DNA from: Muribaculaceae bacterium
Lineage (GTDB): Bacteria; Bacteroidota; Bacteroidia; Bacteroidales; Muribaculaceae
Direction of reading: 5' to 3'
Length of the DNA: 64,000 nucleotides
Assembly (NCBI GenBank): GCA_023663365.1
Contig: JAMPHP010000001.1
Span: 591,183 to 655,182 of the forward strand
Shown: positions 33,513 to 42,548 of the stretch, in pieces
Position numbering within the stretch: the stretch's first letter is position 1
Layout of the letters: each line of letters begins with the position of its first letter
Notes under the pieces: generated by a model
Told to the model about the DNA's origin: nothing
Databases searched by the model: none
What the model saw: only the letters and a program-made list of their open reading frames with translations
Translations under genes and position numbers: made by a program

Positions 33513-35648
33513 TCAATCCTTGTTGAGGGGAGCCACGGTAGTGTCGCCTTCCTTGCGGATGCCGTCGCGGATAAGGAGGGCATCGATTGTCGGATCCTGG
33601 CCGCGGAACCGGCGGTAGAGCTCCGCAGGATTTTCAGTGCCACCGCGGGTGAGGATGTTGCGGCGGAAGCTGTCGGCGGTCTCCTTGTCGAAGATACCCT
33701 TTTCCTTGAAGTGTGCGAAGGCATCGGCATCGAGCACCTCAGCCCACTTGTAGCTGTAGTATCCGGCAGCATATCCACCTGAGAAAATGTGGCTGAAAGT
33801 GGGAGCGGTGAGTGAGCCGTCGATTGGCTCGAATATCTTCACACTCTCGGTGGCATTTCGCTCGAAACCGGCAACATCGGCCACGGGTGCCGTGATGGTG
33901 TGCCATGCCATGTCGAGATAGCCGAAGTAAAGCTGGCGCATGCAGGCGTAGGCAGCTCCATACTGCGCCGACGACACCAGGCGTGCGATGAGCTCGTCGG
34001 GGATGAGCTCGCCGGTCTGATAGTGGCGGGCAAAACTGTCGAGAAATTCTTTCTCGGTAAGATAGTTCTCGTTGAACTGCGAGGGCAGCTCCACGAAGTC
34101 GCGGTAAACTTCCGTGCCCGAGAGCGAGGCATACTTTGTGTCGGCAAGCAGGCCGTGGAGCGAGTGGCCGAACTCGTGCAGGAATGTCTCCACCTCGTAG
34201 GGTGTGAGCAGTGAGGGACGGTCGGCTGTGGGCTTGGTGAAATTCATCACAATGCTTACGTGGGGGCGGGAGTTCACGCCGTTCTCGTCCACGTATTGAG
34301 CTTTGACGTTTGTCATCCAGGCACCGGGGCGCTTCGATGAGCGTGGATAGAAGTCGGTGTAGAGCACGCCGATGTATCGGCCGTCGGCATCGCTTACCTC
34401 GTAGGCCTTGACGTCGGGGTGATATACCTCTATGCTGTCGTTCTGCTTGAACTGCAGGCCATAGAGCTTGGTGGCAAGGCCAAATACGCCGTCGACCACA
34501 CGGTCGAGCTCGAAGTAGGGGCGAAGTTGCTCTTCGTCGAAGGCATACTTGCGGGCCTTGAGCTTATTGGAGTAGTAGGAATAATCCCAGGGCATAATCT
34601 CTACTGGGCGGCCTTCGAGCTCCGAGGCAAAAGCTGTGAGCTCGGCCATCTCTGCATCGAGAGCCGGGCGGTAAGCCTCGCGCAGGCGGTCGAGAAGGTC
34701 GTAGACACCTTCGGGAGTCTCGGCCATCGTGCGCTTGAGTGCGTGGCGGGCGTAGGTGTCGCTGCCGAGGAGGCGTGCAATCTCAAGGCGCACAGCAGCT
34801 ATGCGGCTGATGTTGTCGAGATTGGAGAACTCGCCCTTGCTGTTGCGTGACGTGTAGAGGCGGTACATCTTCTCGCGCAGGTCGGGGCGGTCGGAGTACT
34901 TGAGGAATGCCATGTAGACAGGCTGGTCGAGGGTGAAGAGATATTCACCTTCGCGCCCTTTGGCCCGTGCCGCCTCGGCCGCTGCCGTCACAGAGCTTTC
35001 GGGAAGACCGGCAAGGTCGTCGGCACCGAGATATACTTCGTAGGTGTTGAGCTCCTTAAGCACATTCTGGCCGAAAGCGGTGGTGAGAGCCGACAGTTCG
35101 GCGTTGAGTGCGCGGAATTTCTCGCGGTCGTCGCCCTGCAGCTGAGCACCGGATAGAGCGAAAGAGTCGTAAGTCTTCTGCAGCAGCATCTCGTCCTCTT
35201 TGTCGAGATTGAATAGGGCGCGGTTGTCGTAGACCTCCTTGACGCGCTGCCACAGAGCTTCGTTGAGGATAATTGAAGTGGAATAGTCGCTCAGGAGCGC
35301 CGAAGCCTCCATGGCCACATCCATCATCGCCGGTGTGGAGCATGCCGAAAGTAGGGGATAGAACACGTTGAGGACACGGTCGAGCTCCTCGCCCGAGCGC
35401 TCGAGAGCCACGATAGTGTTCTCGAAGTCGGGGCGTGAGCGCTGCCGTGTGATGGCATCTATTTCAGCACGGGCTGAAGCTATGCCACGCTCGATGGCCG
35501 GCATCCACATAGTGTCGGTGATTGCCGAGAAGGGTGCTGTGCCGTGAGTGCCCGTGAAGGGCTCGTAGAAAGGATTTTCTGCTTGCATCATTATGGAGCC
35601 TGTCAGAACTGTGGAGAGTGCGAGTGTCTTTATATACTTTTTAATCAT
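33513..35648 (-). CDS. M3 family metallopeptidase (peptidyl-dipeptidase Dcp-like), exported
   Basis: This 711-residue protein has a signal peptide (MIKKYIKTLALSTVLTGSIMMQA) followed by ENPFYEPFTGTHGTAPFSAI, the usual N-terminus of Bacteroidales Dcp-type peptidases. The zinc site is VETFLHEFGHSLHGLLADTK (HExxH, about 460) with the downstream Glu in the following helix. FARHYQTGEL and GYAAGYYSYKWAEVLDADAF are conserved in the family. It should trim dipeptides from the C-terminus of oligopeptides, here in the periplasm. First gene of the cluster running to the DUF4293 gene. Confidence 0.9.
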   Translation of the reverse strand: MIKKYIKTLALSTVLTGSIMMQAENPFYEPFTGTHGTAPFSAITDTMWMPAIERGIASARAEIDAITRQRSRPDFENTIVALERSGEELDRVLNVFYPLLSACSTPAMMDVAMEASALLSDYSTSIILNEALWQRVKEVYDNRALFNLDKEDEMLLQKTYDSFALSGAQLQGDDREKFRALNAELSALTTAFGQNVLKELNTYEVYLGADDLAGLPESSVTAAAEAARAKGREGEYLFTLDQPVYMAFLKYSDRPDLREKMYRLYTSRNSKGEFSNLDNISRIAAVRLEIARLLGSDTYARHALKRTMAETPEGVYDLLDRLREAYRPALDAEMAELTAFASELEGRPVEIMPWDYSYYSNKLKARKYAFDEEQLRPYFELDRVVDGVFGLATKLYGLQFKQNDSIEVYHPDVKAYEVSDADGRYIGVLYTDFYPRSSKRPGAWMTNVKAQYVDENGVNSRPHVSIVMNFTKPTADRPSLLTPYEVETFLHEFGHSLHGLLADTKYASLSGTEVYRDFVELPSQFNENYLTEKEFLDSFARHYQTGELIPDELIARLVSSAQYGAAYACMRQLYFGYLDMAWHTITAPVADVAGFERNATESVKIFEPIDGSLTAPTFSHIFSGGYAAGYYSYKWAEVLDADAFAHFKEKGIFDKETADSFRRNILTRGGTENPAELYRRFRGQDPTIDALLIRDGIRKEGDTTVAPLNKD

Positions 35649-35703
35649 GTTTTCAAACTATAAGGAGCATTGCGCAAAAACAATGCCAAACATTCTTTAA
35701 ACC

Positions 35704-37215
35704 TTAGCCGCAGTGGAAGTGTTCGCCCACCATGTCGAGCATCAGCGCAGTGTCGGCGAGCGCTTTGCAGGCACGCTCTTCGTCGAAGGAGCGCAGCTTG
35801 CGTGCCACACCCTGCAGCATGGCGGGTGCGAATACGCCCTTGGCCGAGAATACATCGGCACGAGCCTCGAGGCAGTCGGCCGAAGCATGACAGTTGGCCG
35901 GGAGGGTGGGCAGAGCGGCGAGCCGGGCCGCATTTTCGGGCTTGTGGATGTCGACATCGACATAGTAGCGTGCGGCCACATCGAGAGCATCGGGCATCTC
36001 GAAGCCATGGCGAACGGCCACAGCAAGGCCGGCGAGGAGCATGTAAATATCGGCAGAACCGTCGGCCGAGCGTATTTCAAAAGTCTGCTTGGCTGCATAG
36101 GCTGAGTCGGGTACCAGATCGCATGCTGCATGGCCGTTGGCCTTGGCGCACATGTTGGAGTGAGCAGTCCAGCCAAGGGGAACCCTGACGAGCACCGAGC
36201 GGTTGCGGTCGCCCCAGCATACGTTGGTGGGAGCTTCCTGATGAGGTACGAGGCGGAAATACGAGGTGGGGTTGGTGTTGCCGAAAGCAGTCAGAGCCGG
36301 CGCAAGGTCCATGATGCCCGCGATTGCAGTGCGAGCCGCATCACTCAATCGGTCGTTGGCCACCATCACGCTCTTGCCTTCTTTGTCCATGAGCCGCATG
36401 TGCACATGCAGGCCCGAGCCGGCTTTTCCGGTGGTGATTTTAGGCGCGAAAGTGATGTCGAGCCCTTCCTGTGCGGCGAGGTTGCGGATCACCCATTTTG
36501 CGAGCATGAGCTGGTCGGCAGCCTCACGGGCATCCACGGGCAGGAACTCAATCTCATTCTGCTCGTACACCTTGCCATCGAGAGTGAAATTACCCACCTC
36601 GGAGTGGCCGTATTTGATTTTACCGCCGGTGGCTGCAATCATGCTCATGCAGCGTGTGCGGAAATCGTTGAATTTGGCGAAAGGACCCGACTCGTGGTAG
36701 CCGCGCTGGTCGGTGGCGGGGTACATGCCGGGGTCGGGAGCGATTACGTAGAACTCAAGCTCACCCATGGCGTGGAACACAAGTCCTGTCGACTCTGTGA
36801 AGGCCTCGCATGCTTTGGCGAGAGTATGTTCGGGAGAGCTCTCGAGCGGGCGCCCTTCGTTGTCGAAATATGAGCAGAGCATGGTGAGGGTAGGCAGAGG
36901 CGCGAAAGGATCGCGGAAGGCCGTGCGCAGACGAGGCACCACGTAGAGGTCGGAGCTGCCTGCGCTGATAAAGGGGAAGAGCGAGGAGCCGTCGACGCGC
37001 TCGCCGTTCACGAGTATGCTCTCGAGGTAGGCGAGGTCGTTGATGATGAAGTTGAGAGTCTTAAGGCGGCCGTCGGCGGCAGGATACATGAAATTTACCA
37101 TTTCAATGCCGCGGTCGCGGACGTACATTATGATGTCGGAGAGAGTGAAGTCGGCCGGGTTCTTTTGCAGAAACGACACCACGTCGTTTTTGCATAGTTC
37201 GAGTGTTTTGGTCAT
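35704..37215 (-). CDS. Glutamine synthetase family enzyme
   Basis: This 503-residue protein has an N-terminal beta-grasp part (RDRGIEMVNFMYPAADGR). The catalytic barrel contains GELEFYVI, the ITTGKAGSGLHVHM loop (ATP/glutamate), HQEAPTNVCWGDRNRSVLVRVP and FEIRSADGSADIYMLLAGLA. All main metal and substrate motifs of glutamine synthetase are recognisable. It is not the long GSIII type common in Bacteroidetes. It may make glutamine from glutamate and ammonia, or a gamma-glutamyl amide. It begins 42 bases after the dipeptide epimerase, so it may be co-transcribed with the murein-peptide genes. Confidence 0.83.
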   Translation of the reverse strand: MTKTLELCKNDVVSFLQKNPADFTLSDIIMYVRDRGIEMVNFMYPAADGRLKTLNFIINDLAYLESILVNGERVDGSSLFPFISAGSSDLYVVPRLRTAFRDPFAPLPTLTMLCSYFDNEGRPLESSPEHTLAKACEAFTESTGLVFHAMGELEFYVIAPDPGMYPATDQRGYHESGPFAKFNDFRTRCMSMIAATGGKIKYGHSEVGNFTLDGKVYEQNEIEFLPVDAREAADQLMLAKWVIRNLAAQEGLDITFAPKITTGKAGSGLHVHMRLMDKEGKSVMVANDRLSDAARTAIAGIMDLAPALTAFGNTNPTSYFRLVPHQEAPTNVCWGDRNRSVLVRVPLGWTAHSNMCAKANGHAACDLVPDSAYAAKQTFEIRSADGSADIYMLLAGLAVAVRHGFEMPDALDVAARYYVDVDIHKPENAARLAALPTLPANCHASADCLEARADVFSAKGVFAPAMLQGVARKLRSFDEERACKALADTALMLDMVGEHFHCG

Positions 37216-37257
37216 GGCGGTCTTAAATTAGTATGTCATTTATAAATAGTCATTCAT

Positions 37258-38388
37258 TCACACGGGCACGACACCAATGCCGGGTCGGTCGGGTATGGTG
37301 ATTTTACCATCGACAATTTTCATTCCGTCGAAGATGTCGTTGGCGATGAGGAGGTTGCCGTCGAGGTCGGCCCAGTCGGCCAAAGGAGCCAACTGCGAGG
37401 CTGCACTCACGGCGCACGAAGTCTCGGTCATGCAGCCGAGCATCACTTTCATGCCGAGAGCGCGGGCGAGCACTGCCATCTGATAGGCCTCGTGCATGCC
37501 TGTGCTCTTCATGAGCTTGATGTTGATGCCGTCGTAAGCCTGCGCCATGCGCCTGACATCGGGCAGGCGCTGCAGAGCCTCGTCGGCGATGATAGGCAGG
37601 GGAGAGCGCTCGCGCAGCCAGGCGGTATCGTCGAAAGCATTGCGGTCCATCGGTTGCTCCACGAATAGGCATCCACGCTCGGCGAGCCAGTGACACATTT
37701 CAAGAGCTTTTTCACGGTCGGACCATCCTTGATTGGCATCCACGCAGATGGGCACATCGGTGTAGCGGCGGAGAGCTTCGACCGTTTCCTTGTCGTGGTC
37801 AAGACCCATCTTTATTTTCACGACCTTATATGGCGCGGTCTCTTCGATTTTCTTCCGCATCTCATCGGGTTTTGTATCGTAGGAAATGGTGAATGAGGTG
37901 CATGGTGCTTTCTGCGGGTCGAGTCCCCATACCTTATACCATGGCTGCCCCATGATTTTGCCGGTGAGGTCGTGAAGAGCAATATCGACGGCAGCCTTTG
38001 CAGCACGGTTGTTGGGCGCTACACTGTCCATATACTCGTGTATGTCCTCTATGCGGAAAGGGTCGGAGAATTGGCTGAGGTCGAGTTTGCCGAGAAACTC
38101 GGTGACCGAAGCCACGCTCTCGCCCAGATACGGCGGCATGGAAGCCTCGCCATATCCGACGATGCCGTCGAACTCAATCTCTACCTGCACATCGGGGGTA
38201 GTGGTGCGTTGGCTTCGGGCAAGATTGAAAGCATGGCGGAGCTGCAGCTCGTAGGGGCGGAACGAAAGGTTGAGCCTGCCGGCTCGCTTGGCCGGGCGGG
38301 TGGGGCTGTCGAGTGCGGATATGGAAATCGGCGAAGCTGCGATGAGGGCACCGAGCATGCCGGTCTTTATGAAGTTGCGGCGGTTCAT
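37258..38388 (-). CDS. Tat-exported dipeptide epimerase (enolase superfamily)
   Basis: This protein has 376 residues from the ATG at 38388. The N-terminus MNRRNFIKTGMLGALIAASP carries a twin-arginine motif (RRNFIK) and a hydrophobic stretch, so export in folded form is likely. The barrel shows the KxK pair in VVKIKMGLDHDKE (about 206), metal ligands in CVDANQGW, LFVEQPM and PIIADEAL, the base lysine in INIKLMKSTG, and the DxD motif in WADLDGNLL. This is the L-Ala-D/L-Glu epimerase branch. Its neighbour is an NlpC/P60 endopeptidase that would release such dipeptides from murein peptides. Confidence 0.88.
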   Translation of the reverse strand: MNRRNFIKTGMLGALIAASPISISALDSPTRPAKRAGRLNLSFRPYELQLRHAFNLARSQRTTTPDVQVEIEFDGIVGYGEASMPPYLGESVASVTEFLGKLDLSQFSDPFRIEDIHEYMDSVAPNNRAAKAAVDIALHDLTGKIMGQPWYKVWGLDPQKAPCTSFTISYDTKPDEMRKKIEETAPYKVVKIKMGLDHDKETVEALRRYTDVPICVDANQGWSDREKALEMCHWLAERGCLFVEQPMDRNAFDDTAWLRERSPLPIIADEALQRLPDVRRMAQAYDGINIKLMKSTGMHEAYQMAVLARALGMKVMLGCMTETSCAVSAASQLAPLADWADLDGNLLIANDIFDGMKIVDGKITIPDRPGIGVVPV

Positions 38389-38407
38389 AGTTTGCTTTAT
38401 TGCGTAA

Positions 38408-39583
38408 TTAAAAATACCAGGGATGATTTCGGGCGCGGACAATCCCGTCGGACTCTTCGTTGCCCGCGATACGCACGGCGTGCAGGAAGGGAGTCGAAAG
38501 ATAGTCGGGCGAATCGGGGTCGACACTGTTGCGCTTCACACGGCCCGAGGAGTGCACGTAGTTGCCGTCGCGGTCGTAGATTGCCACATGTGTCACCTTC
38601 TTGGTGTTGGCATTGCCGAAGAAGAGAAGGTCGCCGGGGCGGCATGTGCGCCAGTCAGACGCTTCTATCCTTGTGCCGGTGAGAGCCTGCTGCGAGGCAT
38701 CGCGCATGAGGATGATACCGTTTGCGAGATAGCTCACCTTTGCAAGACCGCTGCAGTCGAGCGCTTTGGTGGAAGTGCCTCCCCACAGATATGGAGTGCC
38801 TTCGAGGCCGTATGCTACGTCGAGTATTCTGTCGGCATCGAAGTCCTGTGCCGCCCATTGCTCTATGGGGGTGAGAGCCTTGATGTCGGCATAGGCGGTG
38901 CGTCCGTCGGGCAGCTCTATGTGCAGGCGTCCGTTGTCGACCTTAACGGCACCTCCCACTGCGGTGACAATGCTGCCGTTGACGAGGTCGGTGACAACAT
39001 CGCGGGGGCCGTCGGCAGTGGCCGTACGCCATGCCCGTATCTGCACGGGAGCAGTGACGATGAAGCGCTTGGCTTTGCGCCATGCACTCATCTCATCGTC
39101 GGTCTTGGCTACGACGGAGCTCGATGGCACATATGCGATATAGCCGTCGGGAGTCTGCACGCGCCACCACTCCGAGCCCTTCTCGAGCACGCGGAGGGGA
39201 GTGCCCATCACCGACTGCGTGGCCATCTCGGCACTGTGCCTCGGGGCGCTGCGATGGCTTGCCGCTGATATTCGTGTCTGAGCCCAGTCGGTATATGGCA
39301 ATAGCTTGATGCTGTCGGCATAGTCAACACCGGTGTCGGCCAGAGCCTGTCGGGCTGCACGGATGGCGAGACTGTCGGAAGCCACGCCACCGACCACAAG
39401 ACGGCCGTCGGTGTCGTGATAAGCTTTGATGTCGAATATGCTTTGGCGGGCATCGGCGGCGGTGGATGCTTTAGCCTGTGCTACCGCCCCTTGTGCTCGT
39501 GAGAGCTCGTTGGCCGACGATTGCGCCATAAGGGATGTCGCTGCAATCCCTAAAAAGAGTATGCTGATCAGTATGCGTCGCAT
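38408..39583 (-). CDS. NlpC/P60 endopeptidase with SH3-like domains
   Basis: This 391-residue exported protein has a signal peptide MRRILISILFLGIAATSLMAQ. Two bacterial SH3-like domains fill about 100-245 (PLRVLEKGSEWWRVQTPDGY is one). The C-terminal NlpC/P60 cysteine peptidase has the nucleophile in GTSTKALDCSGLAKVSYLANG (Cys about 285), His in VTHVAIYDRDG and the third polar residue in YVHSSG. The family cleaves gamma-D-Glu-diamino acid bonds in murein peptides, leaving L-Ala-D-Glu, the substrate of the epimerase encoded 19 bases downstream. Its start overlaps the transglutaminase-like gene by 16 bases. Confidence 0.9.
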   Translation of the reverse strand: MRRILISILFLGIAATSLMAQSSANELSRAQGAVAQAKASTAADARQSIFDIKAYHDTDGRLVVGGVASDSLAIRAARQALADTGVDYADSIKLLPYTDWAQTRISAASHRSAPRHSAEMATQSVMGTPLRVLEKGSEWWRVQTPDGYIAYVPSSSVVAKTDDEMSAWRKAKRFIVTAPVQIRAWRTATADGPRDVVTDLVNGSIVTAVGGAVKVDNGRLHIELPDGRTAYADIKALTPIEQWAAQDFDADRILDVAYGLEGTPYLWGGTSTKALDCSGLAKVSYLANGIILMRDASQQALTGTRIEASDWRTCRPGDLLFFGNANTKKVTHVAIYDRDGNYVHSSGRVKRNSVDPDSPDYLSTPFLHAVRIAGNEESDGIVRARNHPWYF

Positions 39584-40935
39584 TGCAAAATTTCCATTTT
39601 ATAGTTCCAGGCAGGGTAGTAGAGATTTCCTCGCGAGCACTCCACCTCGCCGACTTGAAAGTCGACTGTCTCGCTGCGCACAAATTGCTTGGGCGGGAAG
39701 AAAGCGCCGCCTACGCCGGTATTCACAGCCATTCGGTGCGAGTCGATGCCGTGAGAGTAAAAACCTGTGACCTCAGGGTCGGCGGATGTGGTGTAGCGGC
39801 CGAACGAAACATCGACCGGCACCCACCCAATACCTTCGTAGTATACTTCGGCCCAATCGTGAAGATTGAGCTCACCCGGGTGGAGCATCCAGCCGCTTTC
39901 CCAGCGTGCGGGCACGCCGAGGCTGCGCATGAGCGATATATAGAGCAGCGATACCTGCCCGCAATCGCCGTGCCCTTCGGAAACCACGTAGTCGGGCATG
40001 CACTCGATGGTGCTGTATTCGCGGGCTCCGGCCCAGGGATAGCGGCTTATAATATAGTCGAAAACCAGTTCGCCTTGTCGGAAGGGATTAGTCTCGGAGC
40101 CGACAATAGCCTTGGCCAGAGAGTCGAGCCGCACGATATGGGGGCCGTCGGGCAGGGTAGTGTAGCGGCGATATATCTCGTAGTCTGTGCGGTAGGGCTT
40201 TGCTGCAGCGAGCTCCTTAGCCGGAGTGTAAGCGCCGGAGGTGACGAAGCGTGCCGAGCAGCTGAAGTGGGCCGTATCGCCGGGAGCGGGAGCCGGCGCC
40301 TCGAAGTAGATGCTGTTGTGCACGGATTTATCGCCGGAGAGGATATACTCGGCCGGCGTGGTGCCAAGGATTTCCACCTCGCTCTGACGGCCTCCTTCGG
40401 GAGAGCCCAGCGGGAGCGGCATCCACACCCTCAGGGTGTCGCCGTCGATGGCCTCATCGTAGGGCACGTCGATGCTGAAGCGGTAGGTTACACGGTGTCT
40501 CAGTCCTTCGGGATTTTTCCCCGTGTAGAAGTCGAGCACAGAGTCGACGTAGTTTATGCGCGCAGCCGAGGCTTGGTCGCCACGCCGGCGTGCACCGCCG
40601 TTGTAGTACGGATTAAGCAGCTCGAGATTGCGCGCCGACTTGCGGTGAAAACGCTCGCCCACGCCACCGCTGAAGCTCTTGGCCTCAACATAGTGGTGCG
40701 ATAGAAACGAGTCGATGTCGGCATCTTTCACTTCGGGGTGCTTTTCCTGCACAAGTGCGAGCAAGTCGCTGCGTGTGAGGGAAAAGTCGGCGAGGGTGCG
40801 GCTCTCAATGGCCGATGCCGAGTCGGTCTCGAGCCACGTCGGAGCACAGGCATCCGATGCGCTCTTAGTGCAGCCCGGGCAGGCCGAAAGCACAGCGAAT
40901 GTGGCTGCTATTGTTATGATGGAGGTATAGTTCAT
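39568..40935 (-). CDS. Transglutaminase-like envelope protein
   Basis: This 455-residue protein has an N-terminal export signal with cysteines (FAVLSACPGCTKS) that may serve as a lipobox. The transglutaminase-like core is in the second half: catalytic Cys in SEGHGDCGQVSLLYISLMRS (about 343), His in LNLHDWAEVYYEG, and the Asp in GWVPVDVSFG. The N-terminal 240 residues look beta-rich. Such proteins are usually cysteine peptidases rather than true transglutaminases. It is the first gene of the murein-peptide operon (NlpC/P60 and epimerase follow), suggesting that it acts on peptide side chains or cell-wall proteins. A good promoter precedes it. Confidence 0.83.
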   Translation of the reverse strand: MNYTSIITIAATFAVLSACPGCTKSASDACAPTWLETDSASAIESRTLADFSLTRSDLLALVQEKHPEVKDADIDSFLSHHYVEAKSFSGGVGERFHRKSARNLELLNPYYNGGARRRGDQASAARINYVDSVLDFYTGKNPEGLRHRVTYRFSIDVPYDEAIDGDTLRVWMPLPLGSPEGGRQSEVEILGTTPAEYILSGDKSVHNSIYFEAPAPAPGDTAHFSCSARFVTSGAYTPAKELAAAKPYRTDYEIYRRYTTLPDGPHIVRLDSLAKAIVGSETNPFRQGELVFDYIISRYPWAGAREYSTIECMPDYVVSEGHGDCGQVSLLYISLMRSLGVPARWESGWMLHPGELNLHDWAEVYYEGIGWVPVDVSFGRYTTSADPEVTGFYSHGIDSHRMAVNTGVGGAFFPPKQFVRSETVDFQVGEVECSRGNLYYPAWNYKMEILQCDAY

Positions 40936-40959
40936 TGCTATATCTTGCTTTTAATGCGG

Positions 40960-40991
40960 TAAAGATAGCCATAAAGTGCGACAGCCACAAA
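40960..40991 (-). promoter_or_regulatory. Bacteroidota-type promoter of the murein-peptide operon
   Basis: On the - strand a -33 TTTG (40991-40988) is followed after exactly 20 bases by TATCTTTA (40967-40960), seven of eight positions matching TAnnTTTG. The transcript would start near 40954, about 20 bases before the ATG at 40935. Confidence 0.68.
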
Positions 40992-41099
40992 AAACTTTTG
41001 TTAATTTTGCTTTCCGGGAGCTATTTGAAACGAAGTCGAACACACCGTGCCGCACTTTTGTTTTAGATTTACCATCCATCACAAACCGTAGCTTTTAAA

Positions 41100-42530
41100 A
41101 TGTCAAGAAATCATGCAGCGCGACTTCATTGGAAGCTGTTTTTTCCATTAGTGGGCTTATTGTGGCTTGTAATCGGTATCACAATCTCTTACTTTGTGAT
41201 ACACGAGCGACAGCGCCTGAGCCATAACCTTGGCAACAGGCTTATCAATGTGAACAGCACTATAATAGATGCCTACGCCGCGGGGGCCGACTTGCAGAAA
41301 ACCGTGGATTTCATAAGGCTGTTTACCAATCAGACAACCCTCGACCCTCTGCACGTCACTGTCTACGATGATGCAGGCCATATCATAGCCGACAACAAAG
41401 AGCCTACGATACTTATCCGCGACGATAGTGGAGCTCTTCTTCAGGACTACCGTGAGGCGTGGGAAAATGATGGCGGCACCACCCTGCACGACGTAGATAT
41501 GGGCGGAGCCAAGTATATGGTGAGCTCGGCCACAAGCAGCGACGGGCTTATTCACGCTTTTGCCGCCCTGCCTTACAAAGGAGAGGTCCGCGAATTTCTG
41601 AGTGTGGACTCAGTGGTCTGGATTGTGGTTCTTGCGCTTGGTGTGATTTCGTCGGTACTGGCCTACTTCTGCTCAAAGGCCATCTGCCGGAATATTTATG
41701 CCCTTCGTGATTTTGCCGAGATGATTTCGTCGAACAATCTGCCCGATGATATAGAGACATGGCACTTCTCGAAGGATGAGCTCGGCGAGGTGTCGAAGCG
41801 CCTTCTGCTTCTCTACCGTGAAAAGATGAAAGCGGAGCAGGAAAAAATCCTCCACGAACGGCAGATAGGTGTCAATGTGAGCCATGAGCTCAATACGCCG
41901 GTGGCGATCATCAAAGGATACCTCGATACTATCCTGACCGACCCGGGCATCAGCGACGAGCAAAAGGAGAAGTTTATCACCAGGGCAAGAGACAATGTGG
42001 ACCGCCTTGCCGAACTTATCAATGACCTGAACAGAGTGATGCGGCTGCAGGAAGGAAAAGTGTCGGTTCAGCTCGGCGCCTTCGATTTTCATGACTTCAT
42101 GCTGAGGCTTACCGAAGATGTGAAGCACAACCGTACTGCCGGTGAAATGGCGCTTGAGTTCGACGTTCCGCCGGGCTGCATCGTAGTAGGAAACGAAGGT
42201 TTGCTCAACAATGCTCTTCTCAACCTTGTTAAAAATTCGGCCCAGCACTCTCATGGCACCAAAATCACGATAGAGCGGCTGCGCGAGGACGACGAATACG
42301 TATACTTCTCGTTCCGCGACGACGGCATAGGCGTGGATGCTGAGCATCACGACAGGCTTTTCGATCTGTTCTATCGTGTCGACGATGGCCGGTCGCGCAA
42401 GAATGGAGGTTCGGGCCTGGGGCTGTCGCTGGTCGACCGCATATTTACAGTAATGAACGGGAGTATAGTTGCCAACGACGGCACCGACCGCGGACTGGAG
42501 TTTATCTTCAGCCTTCCGAAAGGATGTTAA
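41100..42530 (+). CDS. Orphan sensor histidine kinase, paralogue of the 26070-27548 kinase
   Basis: This 476-residue protein has a first helix at about 13-33, a sensor at 34-168, a second helix at 170-190 and a linker FSKDELGEVSKRLLLLYREK. His262 is the phospho-acceptor in VNVSHELNTPVAIIKGYL. N-box ALLNLVKNSAQHSHG, FRDDGIGVDAEHHDRLFDLF and GSGLGLSLVDRIF follow. Compared with the kinase at 26070, the N-terminal FFPLVGLLWLVIG / FIPLVTTLWIIIG and the linker are clearly related. No response regulator gene is adjacent; the next gene, 18 bases away, is an AspT-type transporter. It may phosphorylate the 27526 regulator or one outside the window. Confidence 0.88.
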   Translation: MSRNHAARLHWKLFFPLVGLLWLVIGITISYFVIHERQRLSHNLGNRLINVNSTIIDAYAAGADLQKTVDFIRLFTNQTTLDPLHVTVYDDAGHIIADNKEPTILIRDDSGALLQDYREAWENDGGTTLHDVDMGGAKYMVSSATSSDGLIHAFAALPYKGEVREFLSVDSVVWIVVLALGVISSVLAYFCSKAICRNIYALRDFAEMISSNNLPDDIETWHFSKDELGEVSKRLLLLYREKMKAEQEKILHERQIGVNVSHELNTPVAIIKGYLDTILTDPGISDEQKEKFITRARDNVDRLAELINDLNRVMRLQEGKVSVQLGAFDFHDFMLRLTEDVKHNRTAGEMALEFDVPPGCIVVGNEGLLNNALLNLVKNSAQHSHGTKITIERLREDDEYVYFSFRDDGIGVDAEHHDRLFDLFYRVDDGRSRKNGGSGLGLSLVDRIFTVMNGSIVANDGTDRGLEFIFSLPKGC

Positions 42531-42548
42531 TTGATAATGTGACAGATT

